Shown in pieces: positions 32,766 through 40,967 of a stretch of DNA of 64,000 bases. Below the pieces are notes generated by a model. That model did not search any database, was not told the DNA's origin, and saw nothing but the letters and a program-made list of their open reading frames with translations. Within the stretch, counting starts at the first letter, position 1; each line of letters starts with the position of its first letter. The DNA is from Flavobacterium oncorhynchi (GTDB lineage Bacteria; Bacteroidota; Bacteroidia; Flavobacteriales; Flavobacteriaceae): positions 87,766-151,765 of the forward strand of contig NZ_MUHA01000012.1 in assembly GCF_002217355.1 (NCBI RefSeq), in the 5' to 3' direction. The translations under genes and the position numbers were made by a program.

Positions 32766-34088
32766 ATGAAACCAATTCATTTTTGTTCTCAGTTATTGTT
32801 TTTCGTTTTGATGTTTTTCTGTATGAGTATTTCAACAGCTCAAGAAAAAACGAAATATTTAGATGCGCTGCAAAGTGATCCTGCAGGAATGGGATGGATG
32901 ATTGGTTCGCCGCCGCCGGCTGACCGTATTCCTCGATTTGATGATGGAAGTTTTTTTCAGTTTCCGGCACTTAGGTGGAGCGTTGCGCATATGCGCCAGT
33001 TTATGCCGACTGTAAATGTTTCTCGCGGATTAGGAGCTTCAATTCCTATAACAACAAATTTTGACAGAGATATTGATAAAGTAAAATTTGTGCCTCTTGG
33101 AGAAACAAAGCAGATGACATGGGAAGAGTCGCTGGAAAAGATTTATGCAGATGGAGTGATTATTATGCATCACGGAAAAATTGTTTATGAAAAGTATTTT
33201 GGTGCTTTGACGATTGACGGACAGCATGCAGCAATGTCGGTTACCAAATCGTTTACAGGAACTCTTGGAATTATATTGGCTAAAGAGGGTTTGATAGATA
33301 CTGAAAAAATGGTTTCTTTTTATGTTCCAGAGCTTAAAAATTCTGCTTTTGGAGATGCAACAGTAAGACAGGTTATGGATATGACAACGGCGCTGCAGTT
33401 TAGTGAAGACTACGCAGATCCTAATGCCGAAATTTGGAAATTCTCTGCGGCAGGGAATCCGCTTCCAAAGCCTAAGGATTATGATGGGCCAAGAACCTAT
33501 TATGAATATTTGCCTACAGTGAAGAAAAATGGTATTCACGGAGATGCTTTTGGTTATAAAACGGTTAATTCAGATGTTTTGGGCTGGATTATAGCTCGAG
33601 TGACTGGTAAATCTGTTGCTGAGGTTTTATCTGAGCGAATATGGAGAAAAATTGGGGCTGAACAAGACGGGTATTTTTCGGTAGATGCAATAGGGACACC
33701 TTTTGCGGGTGGTGGTTTTAATCTTGGTTTACGAGATATGGCTCGCTTTGGACAGTTGATTTTAAATGACGGTAAAGTGGGGCAGGAGCAAATTATTCCT
33801 AAAGCTGCTATTGATGATATTAAAAAGGGCGGTGATAAAAAAGCATTTGAAAAAGCAGGGTATTCACTCTTGAAAGGTTGGAGTTATAGAAATATGTGGT
33901 GGATAACCAATAATGATCACGGTGCGTTTTGTGCTCGAGGTGTACATGGGCAGGTAATTTACGTTGATCCAAAAGCAGATATGGTTATTGTGCGTTTTGC
34001 ATCAAATCCTGTAGCGGGAAATGCAGCAAACGATCCCTATTCTCTGCCTGCTTATGATGCTGTTGCAAAATATCTTCTTAAGAAGTAA
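32766..34088 (+). CDS. Serine hydrolase, beta-lactamase class C-like (S12 family)
   Basis: A 440-residue secreted enzyme: signal peptide ending STAQ (residue 25). The catalytic SxxK is SVTKSF near residue 159, followed by a tyrosine motif in AFGYKTVNSDVLGWI near residue 265 and a C-terminal GVHGQVIYVDP stretch. Relatives include EstB, 6-aminohexanoate-dimer hydrolase and D-aminopeptidases; true substrate unknown. Single gene with its own promoter region upstream. Confidence 0.87.
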   Translation: MKPIHFCSQLLFFVLMFFCMSISTAQEKTKYLDALQSDPAGMGWMIGSPPPADRIPRFDDGSFFQFPALRWSVAHMRQFMPTVNVSRGLGASIPITTNFDRDIDKVKFVPLGETKQMTWEESLEKIYADGVIIMHHGKIVYEKYFGALTIDGQHAAMSVTKSFTGTLGIILAKEGLIDTEKMVSFYVPELKNSAFGDATVRQVMDMTTALQFSEDYADPNAEIWKFSAAGNPLPKPKDYDGPRTYYEYLPTVKKNGIHGDAFGYKTVNSDVLGWIIARVTGKSVAEVLSERIWRKIGAEQDGYFSVDAIGTPFAGGGFNLGLRDMARFGQLILNDGKVGQEQIIPKAAIDDIKKGGDKKAFEKAGYSLLKGWSYRNMWWITNNDHGAFCARGVHGQVIYVDPKADMVIVRFASNPVAGNAANDPYSLPAYDAVAKYLLKK

Positions 34089-34096
34089 AAAAGCAG

Positions 34097-35047
34097 TTAC
34101 TTGTTTTGTTCTAATTTTTTCGTGAAGAAAGGATTTGTATCTAATCTCCATATGTATCCAATTTGAAAATTTCCTGAAGATAAGCCAATGTTACTGTTGT
34201 TATTGTCTGAGAAAGAAGAAAAAATAAAATTATTAACATATGATAATCCAAGTGACCATTTCTCTTTGTTGTATCCAACGGATATTCGCGGGAAAAATGT
34301 AGGGTAGATTTCTATTTTTTGTTTGCCAAAATCATTTATTCTTTCAGTGCCAAAGTTAACTCCCGTTGTTGCTGAACCGCTGGCGAACCATCTTTTATTG
34401 ATTGCCCAAGTATAAGCGTAACCGCCGCTGAATCCAAATTGAAAATTACGCAGTGAATTTTTTGATTTGTGTACAAAGGAACTGTCTGAGTTTATTTTTG
34501 AGAAGTAAATTCCTCCGCCTGCTAAAAAGCTTCCTGCTGATTTTAATTGTTTTTCATTTTGATTAAAAGCGGCCTTATAAGAGAATTTCTTGTTGTTAAA
34601 AACGTATTGTCCGAAAGCACCATATTGCTGAATTTTTAAATCGGGATACAACTGTATATTTTTATCTGCATTGTCAGAAGTGTAAAAGCCATGATACTTT
34701 TGGACAAAAAGATCTATTATGAATTTTCTTCCATAGTTATGAATTTGAAAGTCTAGTGCTTTCGTTCTTCCTTTTTTGTCGTCTTTCATGAAGTTTAACC
34801 CATAACCATAACTTAGATTGATTATCGTGTTGTTTATAGAAACTCCTGCACCTAAACTCATGGGGCTATTTGGCATAAATTTTTTAATCTCACCATCTAC
34901 TTCTTGTTCCATTGATATAAACTTCATAGATAAATAAGTTCTCAGGGAAAGTTTATTGTCAAAAGGTTTAATATATGTTGTGTCAATCTGTGCTTTGCAG
35001 AAATAAGGAATCGCTAAAAGAAGTAAAAAAGAAAAATATGCTTTCAT
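34097..35047 (-). CDS. DUF4421 family outer membrane protein
   Basis: A 316-residue protein with a signal peptide (ending CKAQ, about residue 20) and a barrel-like body: alternating strands with aromatic ends (NLSYGYGLNFMKD, FDIQIHNYGRKF-like segments, WSLGLSYVNNFIF). This matches DUF4421 of Bacteroidota, of unknown role. The ATG at 35047 gives a normal signal peptide, unlike the longer reading frame that begins at 35101. It is convergent with the serine hydrolase (8 bp between stops). Confidence 0.8.
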   Translation of the reverse strand: MKAYFSFLLLLAIPYFCKAQIDTTYIKPFDNKLSLRTYLSMKFISMEQEVDGEIKKFMPNSPMSLGAGVSINNTIINLSYGYGLNFMKDDKKGRTKALDFQIHNYGRKFIIDLFVQKYHGFYTSDNADKNIQLYPDLKIQQYGAFGQYVFNNKKFSYKAAFNQNEKQLKSAGSFLAGGGIYFSKINSDSSFVHKSKNSLRNFQFGFSGGYAYTWAINKRWFASGSATTGVNFGTERINDFGKQKIEIYPTFFPRISVGYNKEKWSLGLSYVNNFIFSSFSDNNNSNIGLSSGNFQIGYIWRLDTNPFFTKKLEQNK

Positions 35048-35120
35048 TGAGTTGTAAAACGAATTATAATTACTCTTAGTACGTACAGAAATGGTTAACA
35101 AGGAAAAATATAAAGCATAA

Positions 35121-35156
35121 AAAAAGGAAAAACATAAAAATATACTTTTCCTTGTT
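35121..35156 (-). terminator. Terminator-like hairpin after the tRNA array
   Basis: AAGGAAAA and TTTTTCCTT arms with a T run lie just past the last tRNA-Leu on the minus strand. Confidence 0.5.
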
Positions 35157-35159
35157 TAG

Positions 35160-35242
35160 TGACCATGGAGGGATTTGAACCCTCACGCCCTTGCGAGCAC
35201 CACCCCCTCAAGATGGCGAGTCTACCGTTTCTCCACATGGCC
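35160..35242 (-). tRNA. tRNA-Leu (GAG)
   Basis: An 83-nt cloverleaf with long variable arm. The acceptor GGCCATG pairs with CATGGTC, the anticodon stem is CCATC/GGTGG, the anticodon loop is TTGAGGG (anticodon GAG) and the T loop is TTCAAAT. CCA is not encoded. Identical to the copy at 35505-35587. Confidence 0.97.
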
Positions 35243-35285
35243 TAAAATGAAAAAAGGTCAAGTAAATTAATACTCGACCTTTTTG

Positions 35286-35358
35286 TGACCCGACTGGGGC
35301 TCGAACCCAGGACCCCATCATTAAAAGTGATGTGCTCTACCGACTGAGCTATCGAGTC
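35286..35358 (-). tRNA. tRNA-Lys (TTT)
   Basis: A 73-nt cloverleaf. Acceptor GACTCGA pairs with TCGGGTC, anticodon loop CTTTTAA (anticodon TTT), T loop TTCGAGC. One of three identical copies. CCA is not encoded. Confidence 0.97.
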
Positions 35359-35381
35359 ATTGCATTCCTTGAACGCGGGTG

Positions 35382-35412
35382 CAAATATAAGAAGTTATTT
35401 TTGATATAGCAA
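35382..35412 (-). promoter_or_regulatory. Promoter inside the tRNA array
   Basis: -7 element TATATTTG (35382-35389) and a TTG at 35410-35412, 20 bp apart, upstream of the tRNA-Lys/tRNA-Leu copy at 35160-35358. The GCGGGTGCAAATATAA context is shared with the promoter at 35842, so the promoter was copied with the tRNAs. Confidence 0.6.
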
Positions 35413-35504
35413 TACCTTTTCGTAAGTAAATTTAATAAATAATTAAAGCAGGCTGTGTAAACAAAAAAAGGACAAAATAAATTTTGATGTTCCTTGTCTT
35501 TTTG

Positions 35505-35587
35505 TGACCATGGAGGGATTTGAACCCTCACGCCCTTGCGAGCACCACCCCCTCAAGATGGCGAGTCTACCGTTTCTCCACATGGCC
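35505..35587 (-). tRNA. tRNA-Leu (GAG), second copy
   Basis: Same 83-nt sequence as the tRNA-Leu at 35160-35242, with anticodon GAG. Followed and preceded by the same spacer types as the first copy. Confidence 0.97.
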
Positions 35588-35631
35588 TAAAATAAAAAAA
35601 GGTCGAGTAAATTAATACTCGACCTTTTTTG

Positions 35632-35704
35632 TGACCCGACTGGGGCTCGAACCCAGGACCCCATCATTAAAAGTGATGTGCTCTACCGACTGAGCTATCG
35701 AGTC
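35632..35704 (-). tRNA. tRNA-Lys (TTT), second copy
   Basis: Same 73-nt sequence as 35286-35358. The 44-bp spacer to the tRNA-Leu, holding a GGTCGAGT/ACTCGACC hairpin, is nearly the same as in the first pair. Confidence 0.97.
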
Positions 35705-35744
35705 ATTGCTATCAAGGAAAGTGTTTGTTAAATCACAAAATTTG

Positions 35745-35817
35745 TGACCCGACTGGGGCTCGAACCCAGGACCCCATCATTAAAAGTGATGTGCTCTACC
35801 GACTGAGCTATCGAGTC
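35745..35817 (-). tRNA. tRNA-Lys (TTT), third copy
   Basis: Same 73-nt sequence as the other two tRNA-Lys genes. First tRNA of the array in the direction of transcription, directly behind the promoter at 35842. Confidence 0.97.
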
Positions 35818-35841
35818 ATATTCTTTCCTTGAATGCGGGTG

Positions 35842-35873
35842 CAAATATAAGGAGTTTATTTTATTATTTGCAA
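35842..35873 (-). promoter_or_regulatory. Promoter of the tRNA array
   Basis: -7 element TATATTTG (35842-35849) and TTG -33 element (35871-35873), 21 bp apart, 25 bp upstream of the first tRNA-Lys. Confidence 0.7.
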
Positions 35874-35944
35874 GCATTTTTATTATAAATTTGTCTTTTT
35901 TTAATCAAAATTTACAACGCCTTAATTTATAGGTTATTATTAAA

Positions 35945-36463
35945 ATGAAAAAGATTGTATTATTAGGATATATGGGTTGCGGAAAGTCAACAATTGCCCA
36001 AAACTTATCAAAAATTACTGAAATTCCGTTTTTAGATTTAGATGTTTGCATCGAAAAAAAAGCAAATTTGTCTATAAAAGACATTTTTGAGCAGCATGGA
36101 GAAATTTATTTTCGAAAATTAGAGCATGAAATGTTCTTAGAATTGCTGCAATCTCCAGAAAATTATATTATAGGTTTGGGTGGAGGAACTCCTTGTTATG
36201 CTAATAATCATTTATTATTGCAAAATGAGGATCTTGTTTCAGTTTATTTAAAGGCGTCTATTGATACTTTATATAATAGATTAGTACATAATAAAAGTAA
36301 ACGCCCTTTGATAGCTGATATGAATGAGGAGGAAATGAAAGAGTTTATCGCAAAACATTTGTTCGACAGAAGTTTTTACTACAACCACGCGCAATTTAAG
36401 GTTGTGGTTGATGATAAAACTGTCGAAGAAACTGTTGAGGATATTTTGAAGATTCTAGCTTAA
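35945..36463 (+). CDS. aroK: Shikimate kinase
   Basis: A 172-residue P-loop kinase that phosphorylates shikimate in the aromatic amino acid pathway. Walker A is GYMGCGKST (residues 8-16); the DxD-type shikimate site is FLDLDVCIEKK (about 30-40); GLGGGTPCY (about 79-87) is the substrate loop; SKRPLI is the lid. Its end overlaps the convergent phosphoribosyltransferase gene by 9 bp. Confidence 0.94.
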   Translation: MKKIVLLGYMGCGKSTIAQNLSKITEIPFLDLDVCIEKKANLSIKDIFEQHGEIYFRKLEHEMFLELLQSPENYIIGLGGGTPCYANNHLLLQNEDLVSVYLKASIDTLYNRLVHNKSKRPLIADMNEEEMKEFIAKHLFDRSFYYNHAQFKVVVDDKTVEETVEDILKILA

Positions 36464-36955
36464 AAAAGCTGAATCGCCATTGCTTTCGTCAAAAACAACC
36501 TGAACGTGCTCTAATAAAGAAGTAGATAGTGATATACCTTTGAAGTCCGCTTTTACAGGATATTTTTTATGATTACGATCAACTAGGACCGCTGTTTTGA
36601 ATTTTTTTAATGGAACGTCTAAGAAGTGGCGAACAGCATAGATTAAAGTTGTGCCTGAATTTAAAACATCATCAACTAATACTAATCCTTTGTTTTCGTA
36701 ATCTTCTTTTGGTAAAGACGTATGAATAGGTAATTGCGGATTTTGTTTATTGATCTTAACTTCGCAAAGAGAAACTTTTAGTGTTGAAATTTCACTTAAA
36801 GCTGAAGCAATTTTTTGAGCAAAAATAGATCCGTTTGATGCGATGCCGGCAATAACAACTTCGTTCTCATCAACAAATGTCTCGTAGATTTGATAAGCGA
36901 TACGTTTTATTTTGTGTTCGATTTCCTGATTGGTTAAGATGATGTTGTTGCTCAT
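36455..36955 (-). CDS. Phosphoribosyltransferase family protein (PyrR-like)
   Basis: A 166-residue type I phosphoribosyltransferase. The PRPP-binding loop is LVLVDDVLNSGTTL (residues about 91-104). The N-terminal FVDENEVVIAGIASNGS forms the PPi loop. Size and sequence are close to PyrR/Hpt proteins. It could salvage uracil or hypoxanthine/guanine; the base cannot be told from sequence. Its 3' end overlaps aroK. Confidence 0.83.
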   Translation of the reverse strand: MSNNIILTNQEIEHKIKRIAYQIYETFVDENEVVIAGIASNGSIFAQKIASALSEISTLKVSLCEVKINKQNPQLPIHTSLPKEDYENKGLVLVDDVLNSGTTLIYAVRHFLDVPLKKFKTAVLVDRNHKKYPVKADFKGISLSTSLLEHVQVVFDESNGDSAFLS

Positions 36956-37028
36956 GATTTAATTTTTTGGCTAAATTACAAATTTTAAATTCCAATGTTG
37001 AGGTTTTGATTTTTTGATGATTTAGAAT

Positions 37029-37418
37029 TTAATTTTCATCGTCTTCATCAATAATGTCATTTCCATATTCGTCAATATCTCTTCGGTCTTTTTTGGTTGG
37101 TCTTCCTGTGCCGCTTTTTCGATAATGCTCTTTCGAAAGCTTTAATAATTCAAGATGAGCATAAGCTTCGGGCGGAGTTTCGTTTTTGCGATATATATCG
37201 ACAAGTTTTGCTCCAACACGATTTTCGGGAATATCAAGTACGGTTATAATTTGAGTAATTTGATCTTTTCTAAAGGTAATTCGGTCAGTAGGGAAAACCT
37301 CTTTAGAAGGCTTTGCAATCTGCCCATTTACAGTAATATGGTTCTTTTTGCAGGCTTCGGTTACCATATTTCTGGTTTTGTAATACCGAACACACCACAG
37401 GTATTTATCTATTCGCAT
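37029..37418 (-). CDS. RNA-binding S4 domain protein (Hsp15-like)
   Basis: A 129-residue protein with an N-terminal S4 domain (MRIDKYLWCVRYYKTR, then VTEACKKNHITVNGQIAKPS) and a charged C-terminal tail ending in an acidic patch (IIDEDDEN). Hsp15 binds 50S subunits carrying stalled nascent chains. The ATG at 37418 matches the family start; a longer frame to 37505 would cover the divergent promoter. Confidence 0.87.
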   Translation of the reverse strand: MRIDKYLWCVRYYKTRNMVTEACKKNHITVNGQIAKPSKEVFPTDRITFRKDQITQIITVLDIPENRVGAKLVDIYRKNETPPEAYAHLELLKLSKEHYRKSGTGRPTKKDRRDIDEYGNDIIDEDDEN

Positions 37419-37497
37419 AATTTTTCTAAAATCAAAGTTAAATTCTTTACAAAAATAAATCAATATTGTATCTTGCGCACCTAAAAAAAGGACAATA

Positions 37498-38667
37498 ATG
37501 AACAAATTTAAATATTATTTTATTTTATTGCTTGCAGGTATTTCTTTGGTTTCCTGTTCTAAAAAGGATGATGATGAGGATGTGGTGGTGGTGCCGGTAA
37601 GAGATTATGCTGAGCAGTATAAAGCGGATAATGATTCGATTATTAAATATTTAAAGACTAATTATATCAAGGAAGTAACTCCTAATTTTGATGTTGTTAT
37701 TGAGAAAATTCCAGCAGGAGGAACTGAAACTTCTATTTGGGATCAAAAGGTATATCCGTTAGAGACTAGAAATGTCTATAGTAATAATATAACCTATAAT
37801 GTGTATTATTTAACTTTAAGAAAAGGATCGGGACAAGCACCTACTAATACTGATAAAATTGTAGCAGCTTATAAAGGTAATTTGTTAAATGGGAAGGTTT
37901 TTGACCAGTCTTATGGGGTTGGGAGAAAATTTTTATTGTTTCCATATGCTATTTCAACTGCAGATGAGGTTACTGTGATTGAGGGGTGGTCGGAAATGTT
38001 TCCAAAGTTTAAAACGGGTGTTTCGACAACGGCACCAGATGGAAGTGTAACTTATCAAGATTTTGGAGCTGGGGTTATATTTTTGCCGTCTGGATTAGGG
38101 TATTATGAACAGGTGAAAAATGATATTCCGTCATATTCTCCTTTAGTGTTTACTATTAAGTTGTATGATCTTCAGAGAATGGATAATGAGTATACTTTTA
38201 ATTCTAGTACGGGAGCGCGAGTGTTTATGGGAGACGGTGTTCCAGATTATTTAGAAGATGTTAATGGTGATGGATATCTTTATGATTTTAGAAATACCAC
38301 TAAGTATCCAAGTCCGCCAGCTAACTTAATTGATGATACGGATGGTGATGGAATTGCAGACTTTTTGGATTTTGATGATGATGGTGATGGTTTTAGTACT
38401 AGATTTGAAGTTACAAAACCGGCTGATGCTCCTAATACAGGTATAAGTAAGTATTATCCTTGGAATCCAATTGGGGATAATCCTGCTACTCCAAATATAG
38501 ATGAGACGGAGACTTATGGTATTCCTAGGAGGCCAACCGGAGCGCTTACTGACCCTTCGAAACCGGAATCAATTAATAATCCGAGAAAGTTTATTGAAGA
38601 CGATTATAAAGCAAATCCAAGATTAAGAATTTATTTAGATAAAACATATCCTTATCAAAAGAATTAA
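37498..38667 (+). CDS. FKBP-type peptidyl-prolyl isomerase lipoprotein
   Basis: A 389-residue lipoprotein. Lipobox LVSC (Cys20) followed by SKKDDDED, an acidic surface-export signal. An FKBP-like domain lies at about residues 95-220 (DKIVAAYKGNLLNGKVFDQS, and FLPSGLGYY). The C-terminal third has thrombospondin-3-like acidic repeats (VPDYLEDVNGDGYLYD, DDTDGDGIADFLDFDDDGD) that usually bind calcium. The predicted location is the cell surface. Not part of an operon. Confidence 0.87.
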   Translation: MNKFKYYFILLLAGISLVSCSKKDDDEDVVVVPVRDYAEQYKADNDSIIKYLKTNYIKEVTPNFDVVIEKIPAGGTETSIWDQKVYPLETRNVYSNNITYNVYYLTLRKGSGQAPTNTDKIVAAYKGNLLNGKVFDQSYGVGRKFLLFPYAISTADEVTVIEGWSEMFPKFKTGVSTTAPDGSVTYQDFGAGVIFLPSGLGYYEQVKNDIPSYSPLVFTIKLYDLQRMDNEYTFNSSTGARVFMGDGVPDYLEDVNGDGYLYDFRNTTKYPSPPANLIDDTDGDGIADFLDFDDDGDGFSTRFEVTKPADAPNTGISKYYPWNPIGDNPATPNIDETETYGIPRRPTGALTDPSKPESINNPRKFIEDDYKANPRLRIYLDKTYPYQKN

Positions 38668-38686
38668 CTTTGTACAAGTTGCAAAG

Positions 38687-38722
38687 GAAAAACCTCGAAA
38701 TTTATATTTCGAGGTTTTTTTT
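38687..38722 (+). terminator. Terminator after the FKBP gene
   Basis: Stem AACCTCGAAAT / ATTTCGAGGTT with a T run, about 25 bp past the stop. The same stem recurs after the next gene at 39880-39917. Confidence 0.9.
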
Positions 38723-38918
38723 GTATCATTTTTAGGTCTCTTTAGTCGTTGAAAAGATTTAATTATGTTAAAATGTTGAAGTTGAGCAATGGTTAATTTG
38801 CTGATTATTCGATAGTTTTGTTTTTGTTTAGGAAAAAACTTTCGTTTTTACGGTTTAGCGTAAACTATGTCTTAAATATAAAAGTATGTTTGTAGGATTA
38901 ATATTTAAATTTTGCAAA

Positions 38919-39866
38919 ATGAAAAAATTACTTACATTGTTTTTAGGGCTTACTATTTTGTCATGCAGTAGTGAGGATCAAGAGAGTGAGAAAGCGAATT
39001 CTTTAAAAGGAGCTTCTGAATCGGTTTTAGATGGTAAGGTATTATCATTTCAAAGTGAAGAATCTTTTGTTAGGGAATATTCCTATTTGGCGACATTGAA
39101 TAAAGATGAACTTCAAAAGTGGATTTCTTCTAAAGGAGTGGTGTCGCTGTTGAATACCACAGATAATTCGTTAGGTATTGAAGAAGATGTTATTTCTGAA
39201 TCAAGAGTGGTTTATTCTGCAGCATTAGAATCAATTTTAAATGCGGAATCAAAGTTAAAAATTGCGGGTAAAGTCCTTTGGCTTAATGAACGCAGTTTTT
39301 ATTTGTTATCAGAAAATGAAACTATTTTAAGTGTAAAAGAGCTTGTTGAGCGCAAATCTGAATTAGAAAAATTCGGTGAGTTATTGAGTATTTCAGGTGC
39401 TTCTAAGAGTTTAACGGGTAGAATGGTTTTGCCAAATGAAAATAGAGTAAAGACATTTGCAAGTGCAGAAATGAATGTGTCAGGTAGTAGGCTTAGGCAT
39501 GTTGTTGATTTGTATAATGAAACAATTCTTTTGAATGGATCGATTTTGACTAGTGAAATGTTTCTAAGATCGACATTGCAATATAGGTCATGTTCTACTT
39601 TAGGTGGTTGCAAGTGGAAAGAAGCTTTTAATCCTCGATATTTAAGAAGTAATTTTATTGGTGGAGATACAGAAGGTGTTTGGACTGTGGGGAATATTTA
39701 CACCTCTTCTACAGTGACGGGTACGCAGACCTATCACGTAGGGCACTGGACTTTTAAAATTCCTACCCATTCAAATTCTAATTTTGTGATCTCTGGTCCA
39801 ATAACCTGTAGTCTAGATATTCCGTTTCCAACACCTGAGGTTTCTGTAGATATATCTTGGTATTAG
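38919..39866 (+). CDS. Lipoprotein of unknown function
   Basis: A 315-residue protein: lipobox ILSC with Cys16, followed by SSEDQESE, an acidic surface-export-like stretch. The rest has no domain I recognise. The C-terminal half includes a cysteine pair in SCSTLGGCKWK (about residues 226-236), and a tail rich in Thr, Val and Pro (GPITCSLDIPFPTPEVSV). I chose the ATG at 38919 because it gives a proper signal; an upstream in-frame ATG at 38886 adds 11 residues. Flanked by two terminators with the same stem, so it is transcribed alone. Confidence 0.75.
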   Translation: MKKLLTLFLGLTILSCSSEDQESEKANSLKGASESVLDGKVLSFQSEESFVREYSYLATLNKDELQKWISSKGVVSLLNTTDNSLGIEEDVISESRVVYSAALESILNAESKLKIAGKVLWLNERSFYLLSENETILSVKELVERKSELEKFGELLSISGASKSLTGRMVLPNENRVKTFASAEMNVSGSRLRHVVDLYNETILLNGSILTSEMFLRSTLQYRSCSTLGGCKWKEAFNPRYLRSNFIGGDTEGVWTVGNIYTSSTVTGTQTYHVGHWTFKIPTHSNSNFVISGPITCSLDIPFPTPEVSVDISWY

Positions 39867-39879
39867 TTGGAGTTGTAAG

Positions 39880-39917
39880 AAAAAAAAACCTCGAAATGTA
39901 AATTTCGAGGTTTTTTT
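39880..39917. terminator. Bidirectional terminator
   Basis: Stem AACCTCGAAAT / ATTTCGAGGTT flanked by A and T runs, between the unknown lipoprotein (plus) and the transketolase C-terminal gene (minus). Confidence 0.9.
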
Positions 39918-39938
39918 ATAAAGTAAGAAAATTGAAAA

Positions 39939-40892
39939 TTATTTTCTTTTGATAACTCTTTCTACAGCTTCAACAATTGCTTGATTGTTTAGTTTGTATT
40001 TTTCCATTAATTGTTCTGGAGTTCCAGATTCACCAAAACTATCTTGTACTGCTACAAATTCTTGCGGAGTAGGATTGTTTAAAGCTAATACTCCTGAAAT
40101 GCTTTCTCCAAGACCTCCAAGGTAGTTGTGCTCTTCGGCAGTAACTATACATTTCGTTTTAGCAACCGATTTAAGAATTGCTTCTTCGTCAAGAGGTTTG
40201 ATTGTATGGATGTTGATTACTTCTGCAGAGATTCCTTTTGCTTCTAAAGCTTCAGCAGCAATAAGAGCTTCCCAAACTAAGTGTCCTGTTGCAACAATTG
40301 TTACATCAGTTCCTTCGTTTAATAAAATTGCTTTTCCAATTACGAATGGTTCGTCAGCAGGAGTAAAGTTAGCTACAACTGGGCGACCGAAACGTAAGTA
40401 AGCTGGGCCGTGGTGATCTGCTAATGCAATAGTAGCGGCTTTAGTTTGATTGTAATCGCAAGTATTGATTACAGTCATTCCTGGCAGCATTTTCATTAAT
40501 CCAATATCTTCCAAAATTTGGTGAGTTGCACCGTCTTCTCCTAATGTTAAACCAGCATGAGATGCACAGATTTTTACATTTTTATCAGAGTAAGCAACAG
40601 ATTGACGAATTTGATCGTAAACTCTTCCTGTTGAGAAGTTAGCGAAAGTTCCTGTAAATGGAATTTTACCTCCAATTGTTAAACCAGCAGCGATTCCGAT
40701 CATGTTAGCTTCTGCGATTCCAATTTGGAAAAAACGCTCAGGGTGATTTTTCTTGAAATCATCAAATTTTAATGATCCAATTAAATCGGCACATAATGCC
40801 ACAACGTTCTCGTTTTTCTGACCTAATTCAGTCATTCCCGCTCCAAAACCAGAACGAGTATCTTTACTTCCTGTATTTTCGTATTTTTTCAT
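39939..40892 (-). CDS. Transketolase C-terminal subunit
   Basis: A 317-residue protein holding the pyrimidine-binding and C-terminal domains of transketolase (DTRSGFGAGMTELGQ, then CASHAGLTLGEDGATHQ, and the C-terminal GGLGESISGVLA). Together with the N-terminal subunit it forms the split enzyme that moves two-carbon units in the pentose phosphate pathway. The ATG at 40892 is preferred to a start at 40922. It follows the N-terminal gene by 75 bp. Confidence 0.93.
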   Translation of the reverse strand: MKKYENTGSKDTRSGFGAGMTELGQKNENVVALCADLIGSLKFDDFKKNHPERFFQIGIAEANMIGIAAGLTIGGKIPFTGTFANFSTGRVYDQIRQSVAYSDKNVKICASHAGLTLGEDGATHQILEDIGLMKMLPGMTVINTCDYNQTKAATIALADHHGPAYLRFGRPVVANFTPADEPFVIGKAILLNEGTDVTIVATGHLVWEALIAAEALEAKGISAEVINIHTIKPLDEEAILKSVAKTKCIVTAEEHNYLGGLGESISGVLALNNPTPQEFVAVQDSFGESGTPEQLMEKYKLNNQAIVEAVERVIKRK

Positions 40893-40912
40893 TTTTGTTT
40901 TTTTGCTGTACG

Positions 40913-40965
40913 CAATAGGCAATAGGCAATAGGCGTAAAGCTTACTGCTTAAAGCTTAAAGCTTT
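40913..40965. repeat. Short tandem repeats between the transketolase genes
   Basis: Three perfect copies of CAATAGG (40913-40933), followed by units of GCTTACT/GCTTAAA (40939-40965). The 75-bp operon spacer is mostly made of these. Confidence 0.7.
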
Positions 40966-40967
40966 TT

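Noticed and set aside
33039..33539. 166-residue minus-strand frame inside the serine hydrolase
   Set aside because: It has a composition typical of an antisense frame (many His/Cys/Ile) and lies entirely within a well-supported gene.
35160..35817. Long direct repeats as a possible integrated element
   Set aside because: The repeats are explained by identical tRNA genes and their copied spacers; no integrase gene is near.
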